DNA of 62,926 bases. Origin: Lachnospiraceae bacterium (lineage in GTDB: Bacteria; Bacillota; Clostridia; Lachnospirales; Lachnospiraceae). Made by a program: the position numbers and the translations under genes. Positions 16,049 through 25,266 of this stretch are shown here, in pieces. The DNA is taken from positions 1 through 62,926 of the forward strand of contig QXWV01000061.1 in assembly GCA_009911195.1 (NCBI GenBank), read 5' to 3'. Within the stretch, counting starts at the first letter, position 1. The number at the start of each line of letters is the position of its first letter. The notes beneath the pieces were generated by a model. That model was given only the letters and a program-made list of their open reading frames with translations, did not search any database and was not told where the DNA came from.

Positions 16049-17518
16049 TCAGCCGAGGGCTTCTTCCAGCCGTTCAATTACAATCCGCAAAGCCTTAAGG
16101 CGCGCATATTTTTTATCTACCGATTCCAAGATGTACCAGGGGGCATAGGAAGTGCTTGTTTTCTGTATCATCTCATTAACAGCCTCTTCGTATGCATCCC
16201 ATTTTTCCCTGTTTCTCCAGTCTTCTTCTGTAATTTTCCACTGCTTTTCCGGTGTCCTCTGCCTCATTTCAAACCGCTCCAACTGGGTATCCTTATCAAT
16301 CTGCACCCAGAATTTGATAATCACCGCCCCCCAGCCGGCCAACTCCTTTTCAAATTCGTTAATCTCATTGTAAGCCCTTTTCCAGTCATTTTCGCTGCAA
16401 AAGCCTTCCAGCCGCTCTACCATCACCCTTCCATACCAGGTTCTGTCAAAAATAGCGATATGCCCTGTTTTCGGCAGTCTGGTCCAAAACCGCCATAAAT
16501 AATGCCTTGCTTTTTCATGGGGCTCCGGGCTGGCAATGGGATGAACCTCGAATCCCCTGGGGTCAAGCGCCTCTGTAATACGCTTAATATTTCCTCCTTT
16601 TCCAGCCGCATCCCATCCTTCATATGCAATTACAACGGGTACTTGTTTCCGGTACAATCTGTTATGCAATTCTCCCAGGCGTTCCTGCAGCCTGTCCAGT
16701 TCCGCTTTATACTCTTCCTTTTCCACCGCTATATCCAAAGGAATTTCATCCAGCTTAGGCATTTTTATGAGCGGAAATACATTCTGGGGAATCGGCACCG
16801 CCAATGCCTTATTCTGCAGGGCTGTCTCAATCCCTTCTGTCAGGACTTCCAACACCTGAAGTTCAGCCCATTTCCTTGATTTTGCATCTACCACATACCA
16901 TGGCGCGGAAGGCAGATTGGTCTTTTCCAGGTAGTCATCAAATACCTCCATGCATTCTTCATAATGCTTGTTCTGCCACCTGTCATTATCATTTACCCTC
17001 CATTTGGTATCTATATCTTCCAGCAAATCTTCAATCCGTTCCTTTTGTTCCTTCTCGCTGATATGGAAGAAAAATTTCATCACCAGATAGCCATTATCCG
17101 TCAACTGCCTCTCAAACCGCCGAATGCTGTCCAAACGCATCTCATATTCCTTCTTACCGATTTCCCCATGCAGCTTAAGCCCGGTGATTTCGTTCATCCA
17201 CCCCGAATCCATGAAGACTACCTTTCCCGCTTCCGGTATTTTTTCCACATAACGGCTAAGAAAAGGCTTCCTCTTTTCCTCTTCCGTCATCACTTCCAAA
17301 GTTGCCACCTTAAAAAACCTGGGGTCAATATTTCGTATCACCTGCCCGGTACAGCTCCCTTTCCCAGCCGTCCCCCAGCCTTCCATCAATACCAGCACCG
17401 GCAGTTTATTCTCCTTTAAAAGCATCTGCTTGGCAAAGAGTTTTTCCCTTGCGGCATCCAATCTGGCCTTTATCTCCTCCTTCGGCGGCTTATTTGCCAT
17501 AACCCTGTTTTTCAGCAT
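16049..17518 (-). CDS. pap: Two-domain PPK2 family polyphosphate:AMP phosphotransferase
   Basis: 489 residues made of two PPK2 domains in tandem. Each has its own Walker A-like loop, MEGWGTAGKG near residue 45 and YEGWDAAGKG near 300, and its own lid segment. The second also shows IFDRTWYGRVMVERLEG. Class II PPK2 enzymes transfer phosphate from polyphosphate to AMP, making ADP; usually only the C-terminal domain is active. Here the first domain keeps the glycine-rich loop but its FMDSGWMNEI segment lacks the DRSWY-type motif. The start has AGGAGTG ahead. It may share a transcript with nahK, which lies upstream on the same strand (65 bases). Confidence 0.85.
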   Translation of the reverse strand: MLKNRVMANKPPKEEIKARLDAAREKLFAKQMLLKENKLPVLVLMEGWGTAGKGSCTGQVIRNIDPRFFKVATLEVMTEEEKRKPFLSRYVEKIPEAGKVVFMDSGWMNEITGLKLHGEIGKKEYEMRLDSIRRFERQLTDNGYLVMKFFFHISEKEQKERIEDLLEDIDTKWRVNDNDRWQNKHYEECMEVFDDYLEKTNLPSAPWYVVDAKSRKWAELQVLEVLTEGIETALQNKALAVPIPQNVFPLIKMPKLDEIPLDIAVEKEEYKAELDRLQERLGELHNRLYRKQVPVVIAYEGWDAAGKGGNIKRITEALDPRGFEVHPIASPEPHEKARHYLWRFWTRLPKTGHIAIFDRTWYGRVMVERLEGFCSENDWKRAYNEINEFEKELAGWGAVIIKFWVQIDKDTQLERFEMRQRTPEKQWKITEEDWRNREKWDAYEEAVNEMIQKTSTSYAPWYILESVDKKYARLKALRIVIERLEEALG

Positions 17519-17601
17519 CCAATCACTCCTTTCCCAGGACTTGCTGTATATTATTTTTCTTAATTATTATTATAAAGGACGTTAGAGGGGGCGTCAATTG
17601 T

Positions 17602-17780
17602 GGGTTTAAGATGTGGGGATGGAACGGACGGAAAGGTGCACAAAAACAGTTTGTACATATGATTTCGGCGCAGCGAAGATGAAGCTTCAAAAATCGTGGA
17701 ATCCTATAAGCGAACATAAGTCCGGCGGCAAAATGCCGCCGGACTTATGCGCTTCACTACTTTTGCAGTTCCATAAACCC
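17602..17780 (+). ncRNA. Candidate structured RNA element, copy B
   Basis: The ends can close a stem: GGGTTT (17602-17607) with AAACCC (17775-17780), and ATGGAAC (17619-17625) with GTTCCAT (17768-17774). Inside, TTTGT/GCGAA and GAAG-ATGAAG-CTTC hairpins precede AAATCGTGGAA (17691-17701). A perfect 16-bp hairpin follows, with arms CATAAGTCCGGCGGCA and TGCCGCCGGACTTATG (about 17714-17748). The core from GCACAAAA to GAACA resembles that of copy A at 50331-50405, while the closing stem differs in sequence. Transcription and function are unknown; the plus orientation was chosen to match copy A. Confidence 0.5.
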
Positions 17781-17820
17781 TTATTCCATACTTTTATCCG
17801 GAAGCAGCCACCATACAGGC

Positions 17821-17882
17821 TTTATAGCCTTTGCGGCCGCTTTTGGGTATTTTTATAGCCTTTGTGGCCGCTTCCGGGCATT
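17821..17882. repeat. 31-bp tandem duplication downstream of glgP
   Basis: Two adjacent 31-base units beginning TTTATAGCCTTTG (17821-17851 and 17852-17882) differ at four positions. The first unit can also pair with the preceding AGCAGCC...AGGCT segment, so the stretch may fold. It lies just past the stop of the leftward glycogen phosphorylase. Confidence 0.7.
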
Positions 17883-17904
17883 TACATCTTCAAGCCGGAA
17901 ACGC

Positions 17905-20403
17905 TTACTTCGTTTTTGCTTTCGTTTCCACCTTCTTCACTGGCAGCACTACTTTATCCAGATGCCAGATATCTTTCACATATTCCTCAATCGTCCTGTC
18001 CGATGAGAATTTGCCGCAGCAAGCCACGTTTAGGATGGCGCTCTTTGCCCAGTTTTTCTCATCCCTGTATGCCTTCTCCACCTTCCTCTGCGCTTCCGCA
18101 TAAGCTTCAAAGTCTTTCAGGATAAAGTACATATCCGCTTTTGATGTGGAAAATGTATTTAACAGCGAGTTATACAGCGGGCGGAATAAATCCGGGTCAT
18201 TCCTGCTGAACGTACCATTGATTAACTGCATCAGTACTTTTCTCACATTCGGGTCATTATTGAAGATTTCCATCGGGTCATAACCGCCATAATTTTCAAA
18301 GCGGATAACTTCATCGGAGCTTAAGCCGAAAATAAACGCATTCTCTTCCCCTACTTCTTCCACGATTTCCACATTGGCTCCATCCATTGTTCCCAATGTC
18401 AGGGCACCGTTTAACATGAACTTCATATTTCCTGTACCGGAAGCTTCCTTGCTGGCGGTAGATATCTGTTCTGACACATCCGCTGCCGCGAAAATCATTT
18501 CCGCATTGGATACTCTGTAGTCTTCGATAAATACCACCTTAATCTTGCCATTGATGGCGGGGTCATTGTTTACCACTTCGCCTACCGCATTGATTAGTTT
18601 GATGGTCAGCTTCGCATTCCTGTATCCTGCAGCCGCCTTTGCCCCAAAAATAAATGTCCTAGGGAAGAATTCCATTTCCGGATGCTCTTTCAGTTCATTG
18701 TAGATATGCATCACATGCAAAATGTTCAAAAGCTGCCTCTTATACTCATGAAGCCTTTTTACCTGCACATCAAAGATGGAGCGGGGGTCTACCTCAATCC
18801 CATTGTGTTCACGGATATATTCCGCCAGGCGGACTTTATTTTTGTACTTAATATTCATGAATTCCTGCTGCGCTTTTTCATCATCCGCATATATTTTTAA
18901 CTTATTGATTTTCGGCAAATCTGTAATCCAGTCGCTGCCCACATGGGATGTAACCCAGTCTGCCAGCAACGGATTGCCGTGGAGCAGGAAACGTCTCTGG
19001 GTAATGCCGTTCGTCTTATTATTGAATTTCTCCGGCATCATTTCATAGAAATCCCTCAATTCCTGGTTTTTCAGGATTTCCGTATGCAGCCTTGCCACAC
19101 CGTTTACCGAATAGCCAGCTGCAATGGCAAGATGGGCCATCTTCACCTGGCCATCATATATAATCGCCATTTTCCGCACTTTTTCATGATTTCCCGGATA
19201 CAACTGTTCAATCCGCATGATAAAGCGGCGGTTAATTTCTTCAATAATCTGATAAATTCTTGGAAGCAGCCTGGAGAACAGTTCAATAGGCCATTTTTCC
19301 AAAGCTTCTGCCATAATGGTATGATTGGTATACGCACAAGTTTTCGTGGTAACTTCCCATGCCTCATCCCATGACAGGTAGTGCTCGTCCATTAAAATAC
19401 GCATCAGTTCCGCTACTGCCACAGTAGGGTGAGTGTCATTCAACTGGAAGGTTACTTTTTCATGGAACTTACGGATATCCTTATGGTTGCGCATATATTT
19501 TGAAATTGCTTCCTGCACCGATGCGGAGATAAAGAAATACTGCTGTTTCAGGCGCAGTTCTTTGCCCGCATAATGGTTGTCATTGGGGTAAAGTACTTCC
19601 ACAATATTACGTGCCAGATTATCCTGTTCCACTGCCTTCTGATAATCCCCTTTGTCAAAGGAATCCAGCTTAAAGCATTCCACCGGCTGTGCATCCCAGA
19701 TACGCAGCGTATTGATAATTCCGTTCCCATAGCCTACGATGGGAAGGTCATATGGAATGGCTTTTACGCTCTGATATCCTTCCTGTTTGAAATGGCTTCT
19801 GCCGTTTTCATCCACATATACGTTTACATAGCCGCCAAATTTTACTTCCTTGGCATACTCCGGCCTCCTCAGTTCAAAAGGATTTCCGTTTTCCAGCCAG
19901 TTATCGGGCACTTCTACCTGATAACCATCCCGAATCTGCTGCTTAAACATACCATAGCGGTAACGGATACCGCATCCATAAGCGGAATATCCCAACGTAG
20001 CCAGGGAATCCAGGAAACATGCTGCCAGCCTGCCAAGGCCGCCATTCCCCAGAGCCGGGTCCGGCTCCTGGTCTTCAATCACATTCAAATCCACGCCCAG
20101 TTCATCCAACGCTTCTTTTACAGGCTTATAAGCCTGCAGATTTATAATATTATTCCCCAAAGCCCTGCCCATCAGAAATTCCATGGACAGATAATATACC
20201 ATCTTAGGGTCCTGTTTCTCATACTCTTCCCTTGTAGTCATCCAATGGTCAATCACAGCATCCTTAATGGAATAGGAAACTGCCTGGAAGATTTGCTGGG
20301 GAGTAGCCTCCTCCATACTCTTCCTATACAATGTTTTTACATTATACACCACGCTTCTTTTAAATAAGTCCTTGTCAAAAGATAATGTTTTTTGATTTGC
20401 CAT
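17905..20403 (-). CDS. glgP: Glycogen/starch phosphorylase
   Basis: 832 residues, full length for GT35. It releases glucose 1-phosphate from alpha-1,4-glucan using pyridoxal phosphate. Visible landmarks are EDQEPDPALGNGGLGRLAACFLD, the GYGCGIRYRYG segment, and near the C-terminus EASGTGNMKFMLNGALTLGTMDGANVEI, which includes the PLP lysine. The start at 20403 (MANQKTLSF) has AGGAGG 4-5 bases upstream; the open frame continues 21 codons further without a site. A sigma-A promoter lies at 20551-20578. It is a single-gene unit; no other glycogen genes are nearby. Confidence 0.95.
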   Translation of the reverse strand: MANQKTLSFDKDLFKRSVVYNVKTLYRKSMEEATPQQIFQAVSYSIKDAVIDHWMTTREEYEKQDPKMVYYLSMEFLMGRALGNNIINLQAYKPVKEALDELGVDLNVIEDQEPDPALGNGGLGRLAACFLDSLATLGYSAYGCGIRYRYGMFKQQIRDGYQVEVPDNWLENGNPFELRRPEYAKEVKFGGYVNVYVDENGRSHFKQEGYQSVKAIPYDLPIVGYGNGIINTLRIWDAQPVECFKLDSFDKGDYQKAVEQDNLARNIVEVLYPNDNHYAGKELRLKQQYFFISASVQEAISKYMRNHKDIRKFHEKVTFQLNDTHPTVAVAELMRILMDEHYLSWDEAWEVTTKTCAYTNHTIMAEALEKWPIELFSRLLPRIYQIIEEINRRFIMRIEQLYPGNHEKVRKMAIIYDGQVKMAHLAIAAGYSVNGVARLHTEILKNQELRDFYEMMPEKFNNKTNGITQRRFLLHGNPLLADWVTSHVGSDWITDLPKINKLKIYADDEKAQQEFMNIKYKNKVRLAEYIREHNGIEVDPRSIFDVQVKRLHEYKRQLLNILHVMHIYNELKEHPEMEFFPRTFIFGAKAAAGYRNAKLTIKLINAVGEVVNNDPAINGKIKVVFIEDYRVSNAEMIFAAADVSEQISTASKEASGTGNMKFMLNGALTLGTMDGANVEIVEEVGEENAFIFGLSSDEVIRFENYGGYDPMEIFNNDPNVRKVLMQLINGTFSRNDPDLFRPLYNSLLNTFSTSKADMYFILKDFEAYAEAQRKVEKAYRDEKNWAKSAILNVACCGKFSSDRTIEEYVKDIWHLDKVVLPVKKVETKAKTK

Positions 20404-20550
20404 CTTTTCCTCCTGTCTCCTTTCATATACTACGGATTTTGCGCTTCCATACATAAAACTGCGCATTTATGCCCCTTCCCGGCCTCAATACAACATGTGC
20501 CTGGAAGAAAATAATAATCCGAAAGTACATTGATAATCCCTCTATGGATA

Positions 20551-20578
20551 ATTATACCTAAATTACAAAAAATTGCAA
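20551..20578 (-). promoter_or_regulatory. Sigma-A promoter of glgP
   Basis: Leftward TTGCAA (20573-20578), 16-base spacer, TATAAT (20551-20556), about 150 bases before the start codon. The 5' untranslated region shows no recognised riboswitch. Confidence 0.65.
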
Positions 20579-20626
20579 GAAAAAGGGATTTTATACTCTA
20601 TAAATGTAAAAGGTCTGGCTGAACTG

Positions 20627-23600
20627 TTACCTGCAAATGCCAATATCTACTTTTTCACCGTTGACATTCCATTCCTTTACGTACCAGTCCCCGGAAGTAC
20701 CGTCCGCCTCCCCGGCCGACATTTTATCCGCCAGCACTTTGCCGGCTATGATACCCTCATTTTTCCGTACAATGGATGCAATTTTGTCATTTTTGCCGAT
20801 TAATACCTGGATATGGTCCATTACTTCATAGCCTGCTTCTTTCCGCATTGTCTGGATTTTACTGATGATTTCATACACAAATCCTTCTTCCACCAGCTCT
20901 TCGGTCAGGTTCGTATCCAACACTACAGTCACTGTATTATCGGCCTCGGTCATATACCCTTCCTTCTGAATCATTTCTATCAGCAAATCGTCCTTAGACA
21001 GTTCCACATCCACCCCGGCGATATCGAACTTTAACATTCCCCGGGCATTCAATTCATCCATGGCCGCATTTCCATCCAAAGCCGCCAGCTCCTTTTGGAT
21101 GCCGCCCAGTTGCTTACCATATTTGGGTCCTACGGTGCGCAACTGCGGCTTGAAAGTATAGGTGGTAAATTCCCTTACATCTTCGGTGAAGCACACTTCC
21201 TTCACATTCAGCTCTTCTTTGATAATATCCTGGAAGAAGCTGCTCAAGGCCATTGGCGCTTTTACAAACATCTTCCCGATAGGCTGACGGTTTTTAATAT
21301 TGGCCGCATTCCGGCAGGCCCGCCCCATCACAACCACTTTGAGCACTTCTTCCATATTTTCTTCCAGCTTTTTATCAATAAATTCCTCCCTGGCTACCGG
21401 GAAATCGCATAGATGGATGCTCACCGGCGCTTCTCTATCCACAGAGCATACCAGATTCCGGTAAATGTCTTCCGTCATAAAAGGAATCATAGGGGCAGCG
21501 CATTTGCTCACCGTGACCAAAGCAGTATACAATGTCATATAGGCATTGATTTTATCCTGCTCCATGCCTTTAGCCCAGAAGCGTTCCCTGCTTCTTCTCA
21601 CGTACCAGTTGCTCATCTCATCCACAAAGCTGTCCAACGCCCTTGCTGCTTCAGGAATCTTATAATTCTCCAGGCTGGAGTCCACTTCCTTAATCAGGGT
21701 GTTGAGTTTGGAGAGCAGCCATTTATCCATCACCGGAAGCTTATCGTATTCCAACTGGTATTTTGTAGCATCGAAATTATCAATATTGGCATAAAGAACA
21801 AAGAATGCATAAGTATTCCAAAGGGTTCCCATAAATTTCCTCTGCCCTTCCTGTACCGCTTTTCCATGGAAACGGTTGGGCAGCCAGGGGGCGGAATTAA
21901 TATAGAAATACCAGCGAATCGCATCCGCGCCATAAGTGGCCAGCGCTTCAAAAGGGTCCACCGCATTTCCTTTGGACTTGCTCATCTTCTGCCCGTTTTC
22001 ATCCTGCACATGACCCAGGACGATTACATTTTCAAAACAGGAGCAATTGAAAAGCAAGGTTGATTCCGCTAACAGGGAATAGAACCATCCCCTTGTCTGG
22101 TCAACCGCCTCGGAAATAAACTGGGCAGGGAACTGTTTTTCAAATAAGTCTTTGTTTTCAAAAGGGTAATGATGCTGGGCAAAGGGCATAGCCCCGGAAT
22201 CAAACCAGCAGTCAATCACTTCAGGCACACGCTTCATTGTGCCTCCGCAGTCCGGGCATTGAATGGTTATTTCATCAATATATGGGCGATGAAGCTCCAC
22301 GGTACGCGCCGCCTCATTTCCGCTCATTTTCTCCAGTTCCTCCCGGCTTCCGATGGAGTGCATTTTACCGCAGTCCGGGCATTCCCATATATTCAGGGGC
22401 GTTCCCCAGTAACGGTTTCTGGAAATCCCCCAGTCCTGGATATTTTCCAGCCAGTCGCCGAAGCGTCCTTTTCCGATGGACTCCGGAATCCAGTTAATCG
22501 TATTATTGTTGCGGATAAGGTCTTCTTTTACCGCGGTCATCTTAATGAACCAGGACTCTCTGGCATAATAAATCAATGGGGTATCGCATCGCCAGCAATG
22601 AGGGTAGCTATGCTCAAATTTCGGCGCATCGAACAACAGACCTTTCTTTTCCAAATCCACCAGAATCATAGGGTCAGCTTTTTTACAAAATACCCCTTCA
22701 TAATCAGTTTCTTTCGTCATTTCACCTTTCGTATCCACCAGTTGGACAAATGGCAGGTCATAATTGCGCCCTACATTGGCATCATCCTCGCCGAATGCCG
22801 GGGCAATATGAACCACCCCTGTACCGTCCGTCAGCGTTACATAGGTATCGCAGGTCACATAGAACGCCTTTTTATGCTGCTTTTCGCACATCTCCACCGC
22901 AAAATCGAAAAGGGGCTCATATTCTTTGTATTCCAGTTCCTTGCCGGTGTACTTTTCCAGCACTTCATATGCCGGAATCCCTTTCTCCTCATCCCCCAGT
23001 TTACCCAGCACTGTATCCAGCAGGGCTTCCGCCATATAATAAGTATTACCGTCCCCTGCCTTTACCTTAGCATAAGTTTCATCCGGGTTCACGCAGAGGG
23101 CCACATTGGAAGGAAGAGTCCAGGGGGTGGTTGTCCATGCCAGGATATAGGCATCCTCTCCCTTTACCTTAAAACGGGCAACAGCCGAACGCTCTTTTAC
23201 ATCCTTATAGCCCTGTGCCACTTCATGGGAGGATAAAGGGGTTCCGCAACGTGGGCAGTAAGGCACGATTTTAAACCCTTTATAAAGCAGCCCCTTATCC
23301 CAGATTTGCTTTAAGGCCCACCACTCGGACTCAATATAGTCATCATGATAGGTTACATACGGGTCATCCATATCGGCCCAAAAGCCTACCGTTCCCGAAA
23401 AATCTTCCCACATTCCTTTATATTTCCAGACGCTTTCCTTACATTTGGAAATAAACGGGTCCAACCCGTATTCCTCAATCTGTTCCTTTCCGTCCAGCCC
23501 CAACTGCTTCTCCACTTCCAGTTCCACCGGAAGCCCGTGGGTATCCCATCCGGCCTTTCTCGGAACCATATACCCTTTCATGGTGCGGTATCTGGGAATC

Positions 23601-23800
23601 ATATCCTTAATCACGCGGGTCAGCACATGGCCGATATGAGGTTTCCCATTAGCGGTAGGAGGCCCGTCATAAAAAGTATAGGTCGGCCCATCTTTGCGGC
23701 TTTCCATACTTTTCGCAAAAATGTCTTCCTCCTTCCAAAATTTCTCCGTCTCCTTCTCCCGTTCTACAAAATTGAGATTAGTCGATACTTTTTGGTACAT
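20627..23800 (-). CDS. ileS: Isoleucyl-tRNA synthetase, long (IleRS2-like) form
   Basis: 1057 residues. Class I signatures are DGPPTANGKPHIGH near residue 50 and KMSKSKGN near 600. CPRCG, CPDCGKMH and CPDCGG motifs suggest inserted zinc-binding sites. HGLPVE and the length of more than 1000 residues fit the eukaryote-like IleRS2 clade rather than the roughly 920-residue common bacterial type. That clade is known for low mupirocin sensitivity, which is not shown here. It charges tRNA-Ile and edits valine. The start is the ATG at 23800, spaced from AAAGGATGG; a nearer ATG two codons earlier lies too close to that site. Expression should be controlled by the T-box leader upstream. Confidence 0.95.
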   Translation of the reverse strand: MYQKVSTNLNFVEREKETEKFWKEEDIFAKSMESRKDGPTYTFYDGPPTANGKPHIGHVLTRVIKDMIPRYRTMKGYMVPRKAGWDTHGLPVELEVEKQLGLDGKEQIEEYGLDPFISKCKESVWKYKGMWEDFSGTVGFWADMDDPYVTYHDDYIESEWWALKQIWDKGLLYKGFKIVPYCPRCGTPLSSHEVAQGYKDVKERSAVARFKVKGEDAYILAWTTTPWTLPSNVALCVNPDETYAKVKAGDGNTYYMAEALLDTVLGKLGDEEKGIPAYEVLEKYTGKELEYKEYEPLFDFAVEMCEKQHKKAFYVTCDTYVTLTDGTGVVHIAPAFGEDDANVGRNYDLPFVQLVDTKGEMTKETDYEGVFCKKADPMILVDLEKKGLLFDAPKFEHSYPHCWRCDTPLIYYARESWFIKMTAVKEDLIRNNNTINWIPESIGKGRFGDWLENIQDWGISRNRYWGTPLNIWECPDCGKMHSIGSREELEKMSGNEAARTVELHRPYIDEITIQCPDCGGTMKRVPEVIDCWFDSGAMPFAQHHYPFENKDLFEKQFPAQFISEAVDQTRGWFYSLLAESTLLFNCSCFENVIVLGHVQDENGQKMSKSKGNAVDPFEALATYGADAIRWYFYINSAPWLPNRFHGKAVQEGQRKFMGTLWNTYAFFVLYANIDNFDATKYQLEYDKLPVMDKWLLSKLNTLIKEVDSSLENYKIPEAARALDSFVDEMSNWYVRRSRERFWAKGMEQDKINAYMTLYTALVTVSKCAAPMIPFMTEDIYRNLVCSVDREAPVSIHLCDFPVAREEFIDKKLEENMEEVLKVVVMGRACRNAANIKNRQPIGKMFVKAPMALSSFFQDIIKEELNVKEVCFTEDVREFTTYTFKPQLRTVGPKYGKQLGGIQKELAALDGNAAMDELNARGMLKFDIAGVDVELSKDDLLIEMIQKEGYMTEADNTVTVVLDTNLTEELVEEGFVYEIISKIQTMRKEAGYEVMDHIQVLIGKNDKIASIVRKNEGIIAGKVLADKMSAGEADGTSGDWYVKEWNVNGEKVDIGICR

Positions 23801-23946
23801 AATGTCCATCCTTTCTTTGCTTATTATTCGGCTTGTTTCCTCTGCACGGGGCTGTGTAATCGAGTAGGGAAGAGCCATCTTCCCCTACTCGTGCGCCGGG
23901 CGTCCGTCAGCTTGCTGACATATTTCATTTGGACGCCCGTGTGCAC

Positions 23947-24316
23947 AAAAAACCCCGTCCTGTAAAAGGACGGGGTTGAATCCGTATTACCACCTATTAC
24001 GCCATACGTCTGCTTTAACCTGTCTTTCCGCATGCACATGAAAATTGTCCACACTGTCCGCTGCCCACAAAGCAGGCTGCCATTTCTACTCATTCGTGAA
24101 TTTTTGCATACGGTCTCAAAGCAGATGATATGTTTTCCCTTAACGGAGGAATACCGTCAGCACTTACTTTTTTTCTTTGAGGAAAATGTTCAGCCCGCAA
24201 CTCGGAAGTGATATTCAGCATCCTTTACTTTCGCCGGCCTTCCACCCTCCCCGGCTCGCTTTGGATTTCAACAAATGCCTACTGTCTTCGTCAATGTCTT
24301 TTCTTTATCACGATAT
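23947..24316 (-). promoter_or_regulatory. T-box leader (tRNA-Ile sensing) of ileS
   Basis: Read leftwards from a predicted start near 24316, the leader has a stem I with the conserved AG-bulge/loop region and a specifier loop GAATATCAC (24209-24217) that presents AUC, an Ile codon. The T-box antiterminator motif AGGTGGTAATACGG is at 23982-23995. It ends with a terminator hairpin AACCCCGTCC/GGACGGGGTT (23951-23976) running into T residues. Uncharged tRNA-Ile should stabilise the antiterminator and allow ileS transcription. Confidence 0.93.
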
Positions 24317-24322
24317 GCCGAT

Positions 24323-24352
24323 ATTATAATGCCATTTTCCCCAGAATGTCAA
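24323..24352 (-). promoter_or_regulatory. Sigma-A promoter of the ileS T-box leader
   Basis: Leftward TTGACA (24347-24352), 18-base spacer, TATAAT (24323-24328): both consensus hexamers are exact. Confidence 0.85.
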
Positions 24353-24357
24353 GACAC

Positions 24358-24405
24358 TTATTGCTGCTTTCAGAGAAATCCATTTTCATGGGCAAAGCAG
24401 CAATT
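24358..24405. terminator. Hairpin after bioY containing the dispersed TTTTCATGGGC word
   Basis: ATTGCTGCTTT and AAAGCAGCAAT form an 11-bp inverted repeat just downstream of the leftward bioY stop. Its loop carries GAAATCCATTTTCATGGGC (24375-24393), close to the arm of the 7471-7553 repeat. There is no strong T-run, so termination is likely but not certain. Confidence 0.55.
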
Positions 24406-24409
24406 ACAC

Positions 24410-24979
24410 TTATGCCTCTGTTTTTACCACTCCCGCCAGCCTTTTGCTCAATACCAGAGCCAGCGCTATTTTTACCAAGTCGGGAATGATAAATGGTATC
24501 ACGCACCATCCAAGGACAGTAAACCATCCCACCGCCCCTGAATTTTTTGCATAGACGTACATAAACCATACTGTGCCGAATGCATAACAAACTATCAGCC
24601 CCACTACCATGGATGCCGCCAGCACCCATGTCCTTTTCCCCAATACGGCCTCCACCGCCCACATAACAAGGGCCGAAAAAATAAATCCTATAATATATCC
24701 TCCCGTATTGTTTAATATAATCCCTATACCACCTGTAAATCCTGCAAATACAGGAATCCCTACTGCACCCAGCAGAACGTACACCACTACTGCCAGGGTT
24801 CCCCTCTTCCCCCCAAGCATCCCTACTGCAAGAAAAACCCCAAAAGTCTGCAAGGTAAAGGGCACCGCCATAGGAATGGAAATCCATGAGCATACCGCCA
24901 TCAATACTGCAAATATTGCAATGTAAACCATATCATATGTTTTGCTCCGTGAAGCTGTTGCCGATGTTACTGTTGCCAT
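24410..24979 (-). CDS. bioY: Biotin transporter S-component BioY
   Basis: 189 residues with about six membrane helices. BioY motifs are visible: SWISIPMAVPFTLQTFGVFLA near 40-60, YVLLGAVGIPVFAGFTGG and the NTGGYIIGF block. It is the substrate-binding part of an energy-coupling factor importer for biotin; the EcfT and ATPase subunits must be elsewhere. The start at 24979 has GGAGAG upstream; the open frame continues well beyond, but without ribosome sites. A sigma-A promoter lies at 25159-25187. No birA or biotin synthesis genes are adjacent. The predicted role is uptake by a biotin-requiring anaerobe. Confidence 0.9.
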   Translation of the reverse strand: MATVTSATASRSKTYDMVYIAIFAVLMAVCSWISIPMAVPFTLQTFGVFLAVGMLGGKRGTLAVVVYVLLGAVGIPVFAGFTGGIGIILNNTGGYIIGFIFSALVMWAVEAVLGKRTWVLAASMVVGLIVCYAFGTVWFMYVYAKNSGAVGWFTVLGWCVIPFIIPDLVKIALALVLSKRLAGVVKTEA

Positions 24980-25158
24980 AATCTCTCCTCCATCTTCCTG
25001 TATTCTGTCATTAACCTTTGGCACTTCATATTCCGCCATATCATTACGCTGGCATACCTGCCCGGCCCACTGCCTGCAAAAGCCGCCAAATGTCTCCAAA
25101 CAGCTACCTGGCCCGTTGCCTGCGGGAATGAACCTTCCCATTTCTACAGCATACAGAA

Positions 25159-25187
25159 ATAGTAACATTTCACGTTTTGATTGTCAA
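25159..25187 (-). promoter_or_regulatory. Sigma-A promoter of bioY
   Basis: Leftward TTGACA (25182-25187), 17-base spacer, TACTAT (25159-25164). I looked for a BirA-type operator and found only weak half-sites in the wrong order. Confidence 0.65.
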
Positions 25188-25266
25188 CCATATTTTATTT
25201 TTAGTTTACATTTTCCTTTTTTATATTCCGTCTGCCTTTCCATTCCGCTTTTCCCAGCCCCACCCT

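Larger units (their letters stand above)
17519..17904. other. 386-base intergenic stretch holding repeats only
   Basis: No protein gene is supported. It contains the structured element at 17602-17780 and a 31-bp tandem duplication at 17821-17882, each described separately. Confidence 0.6.

Noticed and set aside
17602-17780. Hammerhead or other small ribozyme
   Set aside because: ATGAAG and nearby GAA words look suggestive, but the CUGANGA...GAAA core is not present in order.
21413-23236. Several long plus-strand frames opposite ileS
   Set aside because: Shadows of a certain gene; no independent signals.
25159-25187. BirA operator at the bioY promoter
   Set aside because: Half-sites are weak and in the wrong order for the known BirA palindrome.
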